From Bradyrhizobium sp. AZCC 2262 (GTDB taxonomy: Bacteria > Pseudomonadota > Alphaproteobacteria > Rhizobiales > Xanthobacteraceae), in contig NZ_JAZHRT010000001.1 in assembly GCF_036924535.1 (NCBI RefSeq), positions 3,658,001 to 3,722,000 of the forward strand: a stretch of 64,000 nt of DNA, given 5' to 3'. A program made the position numbers and the translations under genes. The notes below the pieces were generated by a model that saw nothing but the letters and a program-made list of their open reading frames with translations, was not told the origin of the DNA and ran no database searches. This document shows, piece after piece, positions 10,565-18,862 of the stretch; the first letter of the stretch is position 1; every line of letters begins with the position of its first letter.

Positions 10565-11782
10565 CTAATGGCCGCGAATCGGCGACTGCACATGTTCCGG
10601 CCGCACCCCGAGGCCGACAAAGCGCGCCGTGATCCCCTGCAGCCAGGGCACGGCGGTGAGCAGCCGCATCACGAACGGGGCTTTCAGCGGCTGATTGCCC
10701 GGCTTGAGCGCGGCATTGACGATATTGTTCTGCACGACGACCTGCATCCGCTGCGTCATCTTGACCGGAAACTCGCGGCGCCGGCGCACGGCGTCGAGTT
10801 CGTCCTCCTCGGGCAGCCAGTCCATCTTCAGCCTCGACGACAGCAGATTCGCGGTCGCGACCGCGTCCTGCACCGCCAAGTTGACGCCGACGCCGCCGAT
10901 CGGCGACATCGCATGCGCGGCGTCGCCGATACAAAGCAGCCCCGGCCGCGTCCAGCGCTTCAGCCGGTTGACTGCAACCGTCAGCAGCTTGACGTCGTCC
11001 CAACTTTTCACCTCCGACAATCCTGATTTGAGGATCGGCGCCATCCGCGCGATGTCCTCGAGCAGCGCGGGCAGTCCCCTCGCCTTCACGGCGTCATACT
11101 GTCCCTTCGAGATGACATAGGCGCACTGCCAATAGTCGCCGCGGTCGAACGTCACCATCATCTTGCCGGGATCGACCCGGGCAAACAGGTTTTCGGTTTC
11201 GCCCTCCCGCTTGGCGGCGCGAAACCACAATACATCCATCGGCGCGCCGATTTCCTCGACCTCGAGGCCGGCGCGTTCGCGCACCAGCGAATGGCGGCCG
11301 TCGCAGGCAATGGTCAGGTCGGCCGCGATATCGATGACGCCGTCTGGCGTCTTCGCCCTCACCCCCGTGACGCGCTCGCCGTCGCGAAGTAGATCGACCG
11401 CTTCCGTCGACATCATCACATCAAGCGAAGCAAACCGCTTGCCGCTCTCGCGCAGGAAATTGAGAAAGTCCCACTGCGGCATGAAGGCGATAAACGGATA
11501 TTTGACGCTGAGCCGGCCGAGATCGGCGATCCGCACCGTCTCGCCGCCGAACATCCCCTCCATCTTCTGCAGGCGCTGATGCGGCAGTTTCAGAAAGCCG
11601 TCGATCAGCCCGAGTTCGTCCATCACCTGCAGCGTCGAGGGATGCACGGTGTCGCCGCGAAAATCGCGAAAGAAATCGGCGTGTTTTTCCAGCACCACGA
11701 CGTCGACACCGGCGCGTCCGAGCAGATAGCCAAGCATCATGCCCGCGGGCCCGCCGCCGACGATACAGCAACGTGTTTTCAT
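10565..11782 (-). CDS. FAD-dependent aromatic-type monooxygenase (PHBH/UbiH fold)
   Basis: The 405-residue protein is a group A flavin monooxygenase. The FAD dinucleotide motif is IVGGGPAG near residue 7, the DG motif is ACDGRHS and the second FAD motif is CIGDAAHAMSPIGGVGVNLAVQDA. Such enzymes hydroxylate an aromatic or related ring using NAD(P)H and O2. It lies 47 bases after the ABC permease gene on the same strand and is probably the last gene of the operon that starts with the leuC-like gene at 17781. That context suggests it prepares or oxidises the imported compound, an inference from gene order only. No signal peptide. Confidence 0.85.
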   Translation of the reverse strand: MKTRCCIVGGGPAGMMLGYLLGRAGVDVVVLEKHADFFRDFRGDTVHPSTLQVMDELGLIDGFLKLPHQRLQKMEGMFGGETVRIADLGRLSVKYPFIAFMPQWDFLNFLRESGKRFASLDVMMSTEAVDLLRDGERVTGVRAKTPDGVIDIAADLTIACDGRHSLVRERAGLEVEEIGAPMDVLWFRAAKREGETENLFARVDPGKMMVTFDRGDYWQCAYVISKGQYDAVKARGLPALLEDIARMAPILKSGLSEVKSWDDVKLLTVAVNRLKRWTRPGLLCIGDAAHAMSPIGGVGVNLAVQDAVATANLLSSRLKMDWLPEEDELDAVRRRREFPVKMTQRMQVVVQNNIVNAALKPGNQPLKAPFVMRLLTAVPWLQGITARFVGLGVRPEHVQSPIRGH

Positions 11783-11829
11783 CGCTCGCTCCCTCGCTTC
11801 GGTAGAGCCGAGCTACTCGACCATCAAGC

Positions 11830-12702
11830 CTACTCGACCATATTGTGTTGCTGCCAGCGCAGTAGATGGGCCTGCAACCGCCAGATCATGGCCGAAAGCG
11901 CCACCCCCACCAGCATCAACACGATCACCGCGACCATCATGCCTGAGGCTTCTGCCCGTGCCTCCGACTCGATGATCAGCCGGCCGATGCCGCGCTCCGC
12001 GCCGATGAATTCGCCGACAATGACGCCGATCAACGCAAAGGAGATCGCCGGCGACAGCGAGGCAAACACCCAGGCCATGGTCGAGGGGATCACGACGGTG
12101 CGGGTGATCTGCCATTCGCTCGCGCCCAGCAGCCGCGCGACATTGATAAAGCCTTCGTCGATCGAACGGGCGCCCTCGAAGGTATTGAAGAACACCAGGA
12201 ACACCACCACGATCCACGAGGTCACGATTTTCGAGGTGTCGCCGATCCCGAATGCCAGCACGATAATCGGCGCCAGCGCGATCCGGGGTATGGAATTCAC
12301 CGCCGTAATGAAAGGCTGAAAGATCGCGCTGAGCCGGTCCGAACGTCCAAGAATAAGCCCTGCGACAAAGCCGCTCGACACGCCCGTGACAAAACCGAAG
12401 AACGTGTTCTTCAGCGTGATCGCGGTCGCGATCCAGAGATTGTTCTCGTTGCGCACCATGCATTTGGCAAAGTCGCCGTTGAACCAGCCGTTGAACACGC
12501 CGAGCTTGGATTTGAGGCAGCTCAGGATCAGGAAGTGCTCGAAGATCTGCGAGGGCTTTGACACGAAATAGGGATCGAGCAGATCGGGAACCAGCCACGG
12601 GATTTTGTCATGCAGGTCATATCCCCATTGCCAGATCGACAGCACGGCCACGCAGATCAATATCTGCCAGGCCAGCGTATTACCAACACGACGTGTCCTC
12701 AT
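11830..12702 (-). CDS. ABC transporter permease, NitT/TauT (SsuC-like) type
   Basis: A 290-residue inner-membrane permease with about six helices. It carries the EAA-type cytoplasmic loop near EGARSIDEGFINVARLLGASEWQ, where G-A-S is the contact to the ATPase. The helix pattern and IGVIVGEFIGAERGIGRLI match permeases of the SsuC/TauC/NrtB family. An N-terminal insert around YFVSKPSQIFEHFLILSCLKSKLGVFNGW is typical of periplasmic loop 1. The start overlaps the ATPase stop by four bases. It is one component of a complete importer (13529-14578 binding protein, 12699-13532 ATPase). Substrate unknown; the family takes up sulfonates, nitrate, aromatics and pyrimidine precursors. Confidence 0.9.
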   Translation of the reverse strand: MRTRRVGNTLAWQILICVAVLSIWQWGYDLHDKIPWLVPDLLDPYFVSKPSQIFEHFLILSCLKSKLGVFNGWFNGDFAKCMVRNENNLWIATAITLKNTFFGFVTGVSSGFVAGLILGRSDRLSAIFQPFITAVNSIPRIALAPIIVLAFGIGDTSKIVTSWIVVVFLVFFNTFEGARSIDEGFINVARLLGASEWQITRTVVIPSTMAWVFASLSPAISFALIGVIVGEFIGAERGIGRLIIESEARAEASGMMVAVIVLMLVGVALSAMIWRLQAHLLRWQQHNMVE

Positions 12703-13532
12703 GGCTTGCGTCCCTTGACGAACTCCTCCCCGAGCGAGTGCCAGATGTGCTGGAACAGCTCGGCATAGCGCGGCGTCTCGCGCACTTTCACCGCATCGCG
12801 CGGTCGCGAAAAATCCACCTCGAACATGTCCTTGATCTGCCCGGGCCGCGCCGAGAACAGGATGATGCGGTCGGCCAGAGTCAAGGCTTCGCCGAGGTCA
12901 TGGGTCACGAACAGAACGGTTTGCTGCTCGCGTTCCCAGATCCGCAGCAGCACGTCATGCATGTCGATCTTGGTGTGGGTATCGAGCGCGCCGAACGGCT
13001 CGTCCATCAGCAGGATCTGCGGCTCCACGACCAGGGTTCGCATCAGCGCCGCACGCTGACGCATGCCGCCCGACAGCGCCGATGGATAAGCGTGTTCGAA
13101 GCCTTGCAGGCCCGCCTGCGCCACGCAGGCCGCGATGCGCTCCTTGCGCGCCGCCTCCGGAACGCCCGCCAACTCCAGGCCGTAGCCGATGTTGTCGGCG
13201 ACCGTGCGCCAGGGGAACAGCGTATCGCGCTGGAAGATGTAACCGACATTGGGCGTCGCCTTGCCGGCAACGACCGGCACGCCATCAATCAGGATTTGAC
13301 CGCTGGTCGGCTTGATCAATGTCGCGATCATGTTGAGAACGGTGCTCTTGCCGGAGCCGGACGGCCCCAGAAGCGCTACGAACTCGCCGCGGCGGACCCC
13401 GAACGAAACATCCCGCACCGCCTCGATCGCAGTCCCCGCGAGCTGAAACGTTTTGCTCAATCCCCTGACGTCAATGCGCTGGACACTGGATTGTCCACCC
13501 GGCAGATCAGCGGAACGGTTCTGGACGTTCAA
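12699..13532 (-). CDS. ABC transporter ATP-binding protein, NitT/TauT (SsuB-like) type
   Basis: A 277-residue ATPase with Walker A LLGPSGSGKST, Q-loop YIFQRDTLFPW, signature LSGGMRQR, Walker B ILLMDEPFGALD and switch histidine FVTHDLGEA. These are all canonical, so it should be catalytically competent. The Q-loop sequence with LFPWRTVADNI is that of the nitrate/sulfonate/taurine importer class. It overlaps both its neighbours by four bases (binding protein upstream, permease downstream), evidence of a single translationally coupled unit. It acts at the inner-membrane cytoplasmic face with the adjacent permease. Confidence 0.93.
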   Translation of the reverse strand: MNVQNRSADLPGGQSSVQRIDVRGLSKTFQLAGTAIEAVRDVSFGVRRGEFVALLGPSGSGKSTVLNMIATLIKPTSGQILIDGVPVVAGKATPNVGYIFQRDTLFPWRTVADNIGYGLELAGVPEAARKERIAACVAQAGLQGFEHAYPSALSGGMRQRAALMRTLVVEPQILLMDEPFGALDTHTKIDMHDVLLRIWEREQQTVLFVTHDLGEALTLADRIILFSARPGQIKDMFEVDFSRPRDAVKVRETPRYAELFQHIWHSLGEEFVKGRKP

Positions 13533-14578
13533 GCCGGATACGCCTTTCGCGCTGCCTCGATGAAGGTCGGGCTGACCAGATCGGCCGGCGTCAGCGGCTT
13601 GATGCCGGTCATTTCCCGGAACCAGACCTTTTCGCCGCGGGCGAAAGCCGCAGCATCAATCGACGCATCGTAGTCGGTGACCTTTTGCAACGCAGTGATC
13701 TCGAGGATGTTGGCGGCGCGCGAAGTGCTGCCGACATAGGGCTCGATCGTCTCGTAGATTTCATCGGACGTATGTTTCTTGATCCATTGCGTCGCCCGCC
13801 AGATCGCGGTGACGAAGGCCTGCATCTTGGGCGGGTCCTTGTCGATGGTCGCCTGCAGCGTGAAATGCGCCGTCACCGGGACCTTGCCGCCGATATACTT
13901 GTTCCAGATCGTCTCATCGGTGCCGTCGAACAGCAGCGTGCCCCAACCTTGTTCCTTCGAATCGTTGAGCAGCGACAGCGAGCTGACGAGGACATCGACC
14001 TGCTTGGTCTTCAGCGAACCCAGCATGGTATCGACATTGCCGGTGCCGATCCAGGTGACCTTCTGGTCGAGCCCCATCGTCTCCATGTAATAGGACGACC
14101 AGACATGGTTGGTGCCGCCCAGCGACGACACCGAGACGATCGGCTTGCGGCCATCGGGGCGTTTCCATTCCGTCAGCTTCTCCAGCGAGGTGATGCCCTG
14201 ATCCCATAGATCCTTGCGGATGATGAACATCACCGAAGAGGAACGGGTATCGACCGGCATCAGCACGCGGCCATTGCGGCCGCGATTAGAGAGCTGCATC
14301 GGATGGGTGATATCGCCGATGCCGATGTCGCCCTGCGCGGAGGCGATGATTTCGCGCGTCTTGACGCCGCTGCCACCCTGGATCAGCTTGCAGTCGAGGC
14401 CGGCCTCCTTGAAGTATCCCAGTTTGTCGGCGACGAATTGCGTCTGATAGACCGGCACCGCGACGGGATAGATCACGCGGCCGGGCTTGTCCTCGGCCCA
14501 TGCCTTGCGTGATGCGATGGAGGCGCCGCCAGCCGCTATGATCGTCAGCGCCGAACGCCTGGTGAAATGTGCCATCAC
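13529..14578 (-). CDS. ABC transporter substrate-binding protein (NMT1/SsuA-like)
   Basis: A 349-residue periplasmic protein with a twin-arginine-like leader FTRRSALTIIAAGG and likely cleavage after SRKAWA. The mature protein follows the NMT1/THI5-SsuA fold: VYQTQFVADKLGYFKEAGLDCKL, then GGSGVKTREIIASAQGDIGIGDI, and a hinge followed by SVSSLGGTNHVWSSYYMETMG. The combined TRRS motif would allow Tat export of a folded, possibly cofactor-dependent protein, though Sec export is also possible. It overlaps the leuB-like gene by four bases upstream. Ligand unknown; the neighbouring LeuC/D/B-like enzymes and monooxygenase suggest a carboxylate or aromatic acid. Confidence 0.88.
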   Translation of the reverse strand: MMAHFTRRSALTIIAAGGASIASRKAWAEDKPGRVIYPVAVPVYQTQFVADKLGYFKEAGLDCKLIQGGSGVKTREIIASAQGDIGIGDITHPMQLSNRGRNGRVLMPVDTRSSSVMFIIRKDLWDQGITSLEKLTEWKRPDGRKPIVSVSSLGGTNHVWSSYYMETMGLDQKVTWIGTGNVDTMLGSLKTKQVDVLVSSLSLLNDSKEQGWGTLLFDGTDETIWNKYIGGKVPVTAHFTLQATIDKDPPKMQAFVTAIWRATQWIKKHTSDEIYETIEPYVGSTSRAANILEITALQKVTDYDASIDAAAFARGEKVWFREMTGIKPLTPADLVSPTFIEAARKAYPA

Positions 14579-15714
14579 ACGCGCTCCTTCTCCTTGGCAG
14601 CGACCTTCTCCAGCGCATTCAGCACCGCGTCGCCCATTTCCTGGGTTGAAAGTCGTTTTGCGCCAGCCTCGGCAATATCGGCGGTACGCGCGCCGCCCGA
14701 CAGGGCACTGGCCACGGCCGTTTCCAGCAGGTCCGCGTCTTCTGGCCGGTTGAGCGTCATGCGCAGCATCATGGCAACGCTGAGGATGGAGCCAAGCGGG
14801 TTAGCAATGCCCCTGCCCGCGATGTCGGGTGCGCTGCCATGAACCGGTTCGTAGAGCGCCTTGCGCCGGCCGAACCTGTCGACCGGACCCAATGAGGCCG
14901 ACGGCAGCATGCCGAGCGACCCGGACGCCATCGCCGCGCAGTCGGACAGGATGTCGCCGAAGATGTTTCCGGTGACCATCACATCGAATTGCGCCGGCTC
15001 GCGCACGATCTGCATCGCGGCGTTGTCGACATACATATGCGTGAGCTCGACATCGGCAAATTCCGCGGCGTGCAAGGCAATGACTTCCTCGCGCCACAAC
15101 ACGCTGGTCTCGAGCACGTTGGCCTTGTCGACCGAACAGACCTTGTTCCGTCGCGTCCGCGCCAGCTCAAAGGCGGAACGCGCGACGCGGCGAATTTGAT
15201 CGGTCGTATATTGCTCGGTGTTGAAGCCACGGCGCTGCCCGTCGGCGAGCGTCTCGATGCCGCGCGGCTCGCCGAAATAAATGCCGCTGGTCAGTTCGCG
15301 GATGATGACGAAATCGACGTCCCTGAGCACGCTGGCCTTGAGCGGCGCCGAATCCGCCAGCGCCGGATGGGCAACGATCGGCCTGAGATTGGCGTAAAGA
15401 TCGTATTTGCTGCGCAGGCCCAGCAGGCTCCCCGCCTTGCGCGCCGCCGCCGGAACTTCCTTCGTCTCCGGCCCGCCGGTCGCGCCCCACAGGATCGCGT
15501 CGGCCTCCTCCATCGCCTCGACGGTGTCAGGCGGCATCACCTTGCCGGTCGCAAGATACGGAACGATGCCGTATTGCGCTTCGCGTAACACCATGGGAAC
15601 GCCGCGCCTGGCGGAAAACCAGTTGAGCACCCGCTGCGACTGCGCGGTCACTTCGGGGCCGATGCCCTCGCCGCCGACCACGGCGACCTTGATCATGTTG
15701 GACGGATTATTCAT
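14575..15714 (-). CDS. 3-isopropylmalate dehydrogenase-like beta-decarboxylating dehydrogenase
   Basis: A 379-residue member of the isocitrate/isopropylmalate/D-malate/tartrate dehydrogenase family. It keeps the catalytic framework: RELTSGIYFG (tyrosine), SVDKANVL (lysine), YVDNAAMQIV and FGDILSD (metal aspartates), and the substrate arginines in LLGLRSKYDLYANLRP. Two departures from standard LeuB are visible: the N-terminal loop reads GGEGIGPEV (E16 where Asp is usual), and in the substrate-specificity helix the usual Glu before GLL is Ala94 (KAGSLLGLR). It overlaps leuD-like and binding-protein genes by four bases each. Leucine biosynthesis is possible, but the operon context favours a related 2-hydroxyacid substrate such as D-malate or an alkylmalate. 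Confidence 0.8.
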   Translation of the reverse strand: MNNPSNMIKVAVVGGEGIGPEVTAQSQRVLNWFSARRGVPMVLREAQYGIVPYLATGKVMPPDTVEAMEEADAILWGATGGPETKEVPAAARKAGSLLGLRSKYDLYANLRPIVAHPALADSAPLKASVLRDVDFVIIRELTSGIYFGEPRGIETLADGQRRGFNTEQYTTDQIRRVARSAFELARTRRNKVCSVDKANVLETSVLWREEVIALHAAEFADVELTHMYVDNAAMQIVREPAQFDVMVTGNIFGDILSDCAAMASGSLGMLPSASLGPVDRFGRRKALYEPVHGSAPDIAGRGIANPLGSILSVAMMLRMTLNRPEDADLLETAVASALSGGARTADIAEAGAKRLSTQEMGDAVLNALEKVAAKEKERV

Positions 15715-16370
15715 GTCTTGTTGCCCGCCGTTTTTCTTGCCGTTTCTCTTGCGAAGTGGATCCAGGGCCGTTCCGCCCGGTCGGCCGCCTGAAAGGCCCG
15801 GATTTCGTCATCGCGCTGCAATGTCAGCGCGACCTCATCGAGACCTTCCAGCAGCCCGGCGCGCCGGCGCGGATCGATTGCAAATTCGTGTCGCTGTCCC
15901 GAAGGCGAGATGATCGTCTGTTGCTGCAGGTCGATGCTGATGCGCCCAGCCCCCTGGGTCTGCTGCACATCTGCAGCAAGGCTATCGACGATCTCCTTGT
16001 CGACAACGATCGGCAGGATGCCGTTCTGGAAGCAATTGGCAAAGAAGATGTCGCCAAAACTCGAGCCGATGACGGCGCGGATACCCATTTCCTGCAACGA
16101 CCAGACCGCGCCTTCACGCGAGGAGCCGCAACCGAAATTCGGACCGGTAATGAGGATTTCCGCACTTCGATAAGGCTCGCGGTTCAGGATGAATTCGGGG
16201 TTTTCCGAACCATCGGGCAGATAGCGGAGCGCGCCGAACGCCCATTTGCCGAGCGTCCCACGAATGGAGTTTCCGACCAGCCGCTCGATACGGATGATGA
16301 CGTCGGTATCGATGTTGCCGCGCATGATGGGGGCAGCAATCGCCGTCAGGGTGTTGAACGGTTTCGGCAT
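15711..16370 (-). CDS. 3-isopropylmalate dehydratase small subunit-like protein (LeuD family)
   Basis: A 219-residue small subunit of an aconitase-superfamily hydro-lyase. Recognisable elements are GNIDTDVIIRIERL near residues 18-31 and NFGCGSSRE at 78-86, with the downstream GSSFGDIFFANCFQNGILPIVV. In LeuD and aconitase the motif continues SREHA; here it is SREGA, with Gly87 replacing the normally conserved histidine. This hints at an altered substrate. ATG 16370 lies one base after the leuC-like stop (TGACATG). The longer upstream frame overlaps leuC and lacks family similarity. Works as a heterodimer with the product of 16372-17781. Confidence 0.85.
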   Translation of the reverse strand: MPKPFNTLTAIAAPIMRGNIDTDVIIRIERLVGNSIRGTLGKWAFGALRYLPDGSENPEFILNREPYRSAEILITGPNFGCGSSREGAVWSLQEMGIRAVIGSSFGDIFFANCFQNGILPIVVDKEIVDSLAADVQQTQGAGRISIDLQQQTIISPSGQRHEFAIDPRRRAGLLEGLDEVALTLQRDDEIRAFQAADRAERPWIHFARETARKTAGNKT

Positions 16371-16371
16371 G

Positions 16372-17781
16372 TCAGCGCCCCATCGTTCGCACGTCGGCGA
16401 TGGCCCCAGTGATGGCGGCTGCGGCTGCACTTGCCGGGCTTGCCAGATGGGTGCGCGCCCGCGGGCCCTGGCGACCGACAAAATTGCGGTTGGAGGTCGA
16501 GACCGAACGCTGACCGGGAGCAACCGTTTCACCGTTGGCGGCAAGACACATCGAGCATCCCGGCTCTCGCCATTCGAAGCCGGCATCGGTAAAGACCTTG
16601 TCCAGCCCTTCGGCCACCGCATCGCGCTTGACGGTCTCCGAACCCGGCACGACCCAGGCACGGACGCCCGATGCAACTTTGCGGCCGCGCGCAATCTCGG
16701 CGGCGGCCCGCAAATCGCTTAGCCGGCTGTTGGTGCATGACCCGATGAAGACCCAATCAACCGGCGTACCGGCGATCGGCGCGCCGGGTACAAGACCCAT
16801 ATAGTCAAGCGCCGTTTCGATCGCTGCGCGGCGCGCGGGGTCAGCGACCTCGCTCGGATCCGGCACGCGGCCATCGACGCCGATGACATGTTCCGGACTG
16901 ATGCCCCAGGTCACCTGCGGAATGATTTTTTCGACATCGATGACGACTTCGCGGTCGAACACCGCATCGGGATCGCTCGGCAGTTTTCGCCACGCCGCGA
17001 CCGCCCGCTCCCACATCTCGCCCTGCGGCGCGTAGGGACGGCCGCGCAGATACTCGTAGGTTTTCTCGTCCGGCGCGATCATGCCTATTTTGGCACCGAG
17101 CTCGATCGAAAGATTGCAAAGGGTGAGCCGGCCCTCGACCGGCAGATCGCGAATGGCGCTGCCGGCATACTCGGCCGCGTAGCCGGTGCCGGCCGCGGCG
17201 CCGACGTGACCGATCAGGGCCAGGATGAGGTCCTTGGCCGTGACGCCTGATGGCAGCCGGCCTTCGAACCGCACGCGCATCGTTTTTGGCCGTCGCTGAA
17301 TCAGCGCTTGCGTCGCCAGTACATGGGTCAACTCGCTGGAGCCGATGCCGAATGCCAGGGCGCCCAGCCCGCCATGGGTGCAGGTATGGCTGTCGCCGCA
17401 GACGATCAGGCAGCCGGGAAGGCTGAGGCCAAGCTCGGGCCCGATCACATGGACGATGCCCTGCCCGGGCTCGTCGACATCGAACATCCGGATTCCGGTC
17501 GCCGACGTCTCGGTCCGCAAGCCCGCCAGAAGCTCCTGCCCGACCTTGCTGGTGCCGGCCCGTCCGCGCGCCGTCGAAATCGCATGATCCGGCGTAGCGA
17601 ACGTCAGTTCCGGATTGTGGACGGCCAAGTTGCGGCTTTTGAGATCGAGCAAGCCGCGCGAGCCGCCCAGATCGTGCAACAGATGACGGTCGACGTGAAG
17701 CAAATCGGTGTCGTCGCTGACGCGACAGATGACATGCTGGTCCCAGATCTTGGCCAGCAAGGTTCGGCCGGGGGTTTGCAC
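16372..17781 (-). CDS. 3-isopropylmalate dehydratase large subunit-like protein (LeuC family)
   Basis: With a GTG start at 17781 this is 469 residues, the normal LeuC length. The three cluster-ligand cysteines of an aconitase-type [4Fe-4S] centre are present in IGSCTNSR and PGCSMCLA, with STSNRNFVGRQG downstream and GDSHTCTHGGLGALAFGIG in the middle. It catalyses hydration/dehydration of a 2- or 3-hydroxyacid together with the LeuD-like subunit. Family members include isopropylmalate, citraconate and maleate hydratases. A strong GGGAGG site eight bases before the GTG decides the start; a longer ATG-started frame to 17847 adds a basic unconserved segment. First gene of a probable seven-gene operon. 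No regulator gene lies next to it. Confidence 0.88.
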   Translation of the reverse strand: MQTPGRTLLAKIWDQHVICRVSDDTDLLHVDRHLLHDLGGSRGLLDLKSRNLAVHNPELTFATPDHAISTARGRAGTSKVGQELLAGLRTETSATGIRMFDVDEPGQGIVHVIGPELGLSLPGCLIVCGDSHTCTHGGLGALAFGIGSSELTHVLATQALIQRRPKTMRVRFEGRLPSGVTAKDLILALIGHVGAAAGTGYAAEYAGSAIRDLPVEGRLTLCNLSIELGAKIGMIAPDEKTYEYLRGRPYAPQGEMWERAVAAWRKLPSDPDAVFDREVVIDVEKIIPQVTWGISPEHVIGVDGRVPDPSEVADPARRAAIETALDYMGLVPGAPIAGTPVDWVFIGSCTNSRLSDLRAAAEIARGRKVASGVRAWVVPGSETVKRDAVAEGLDKVFTDAGFEWREPGCSMCLAANGETVAPGQRSVSTSNRNFVGRQGPRARTHLASPASAAAAAITGAIADVRTMGR

Positions 17782-17789
17782 TGCCGTAT

Positions 17790-17795
17790 CCTCCC
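17790..17795 (-). promoter_or_regulatory. ribosome binding site deciding the leuC-like GTG start
   Basis: On the minus strand GGGAGG lies eight bases before GTG at 17781. This is the strongest Shine-Dalgarno in the region and places the start where LeuC proteins normally begin (VQTPGRTLLAKIWDQH). Confidence 0.75.
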
Positions 17796-18061
17796 GTTTT
17801 TTCTTCTTCCATGGCAGATTGATGCACCGCCACCGGCCGTTTTGCACGGCCTGTCATTCAGGTCTCTGCCCGAACGCGGTCATCAAAACATACTGGAGGC
17901 TTTGGGCCAATGTCTGATTTGGGTCGGGCGGCATGCGTGGCGCGGGATGCCGCCGGATCAAAACCGCTCATTTTCCTTCTCGAGATCGTGATGTATTTGC
18001 GGCGGTGCCCGACGCCCGGCTGCTTAATCATCGCAAGTGCACGATCGGGCACAATCGAGCC

Positions 18062-18676
18062 TCAAGGTCGGCATGCCCTGAGTGTTTTCTGCTCCGACCA
18101 GTCAGCAAGCTTGATCGGCATCAACGCCGTCCTGATCACCTTGTTGCGCGTGGGCAGCCCCTTCGACGCCACAGCCTTTCCCGTCAGATAATTGACGTCG
18201 CAACTGCCGATTCTCCCATCGCGCAGCTCCCAGCTTCTTGTGAGCCCTCCGACCAGAAAATCTCCGGCGCGATAAGCGATGCTGAAAACAGTATCGTAAT
18301 CATTGCTGCACCCACCACAGCGAACCTCGACGCGCAGCGATCCGTTGCCGCTGCTTGCCATCTCATAAACATGACCGCTCGCCAGATGTCGTTTTACAAT
18401 GGACGGCTTGCGCGAAAGATCGGACTTGTCCGTATCGTCGTCCAGATAGATGTGGAGGTCCACATAGGAGCTCTCATCGTCATTTCGCGTCAACACGGCA
18501 CGATCCCGCTTTCCGTCCTGGTCGATGTCGAGTGTGATCTCGCGAAGCACTTCGAGCGAGCGTCCGGGCTCCGCCGAAAGCCGGACCGGAATAATCGCCA
18601 GGAAAAGGATCCAAACCCAGCGCGCAGGTCGAAATGCTGTCTTCACCGGAACGCCCAGAGCTGCTTGCCGACACAT
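18062..18676 (-). CDS. secreted hypothetical protein with calcium-loop-like motif
   Basis: A 204-residue protein with an N-terminal hydrophobic export segment (WVWILFLAIIPVRLSA) and a mature domain opening with LDIDQDGKRDRAVLTRNDD, an EF-like/FG-GAP-type DxDxDG loop that often binds calcium. Two cysteines (RCGGCSND) may form a disulfide or bind metal, and C-terminal CDVNYLTG and LRACRP add two more. I do not recognise a named family. The start is uncertain: ATG 18676 has no good ribosome site and GTG 18646 would begin just before the signal peptide. Divergent from the sulfatase-fold gene at 18863. Confidence 0.6.
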   Translation of the reverse strand: MCRQAALGVPVKTAFRPARWVWILFLAIIPVRLSAEPGRSLEVLREITLDIDQDGKRDRAVLTRNDDESSYVDLHIYLDDDTDKSDLSRKPSIVKRHLASGHVYEMASSGNGSLRVEVRCGGCSNDYDTVFSIAYRAGDFLVGGLTRSWELRDGRIGSCDVNYLTGKAVASKGLPTRNKVIRTALMPIKLADWSEQKTLRACRP

Positions 18677-18862
18677 CTATTAGACGCAGTGGGAGCAGCC
18701 GGCGTTCAAAGTCCCCTAACGGTCGACCGCTCGCTGGTAGCGCCAGAGCGGGCATCCCGGCGGCTCGCGCCAGACGCGCGCTTCTCAAAACGAAGGTTAT
18801 CTTACTTGCCTCAACGACGCGGCAATTGTTGAATTCCGCTCACTTCCAGCTACCTTACTCAC

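Noticed and set aside
10565..17781. Housekeeping leucine-biosynthesis leuCDB
   Set aside because: Kept as an alternative but not adopted as the name, because importer and monooxygenase genes are coupled to it and active-site-region residues differ.
16372..17847. Upstream ATG start of the LeuC-like protein
   Set aside because: The added residues are basic and unlike LeuC; the GTG at 17781 has a much better ribosome site and family-like start.
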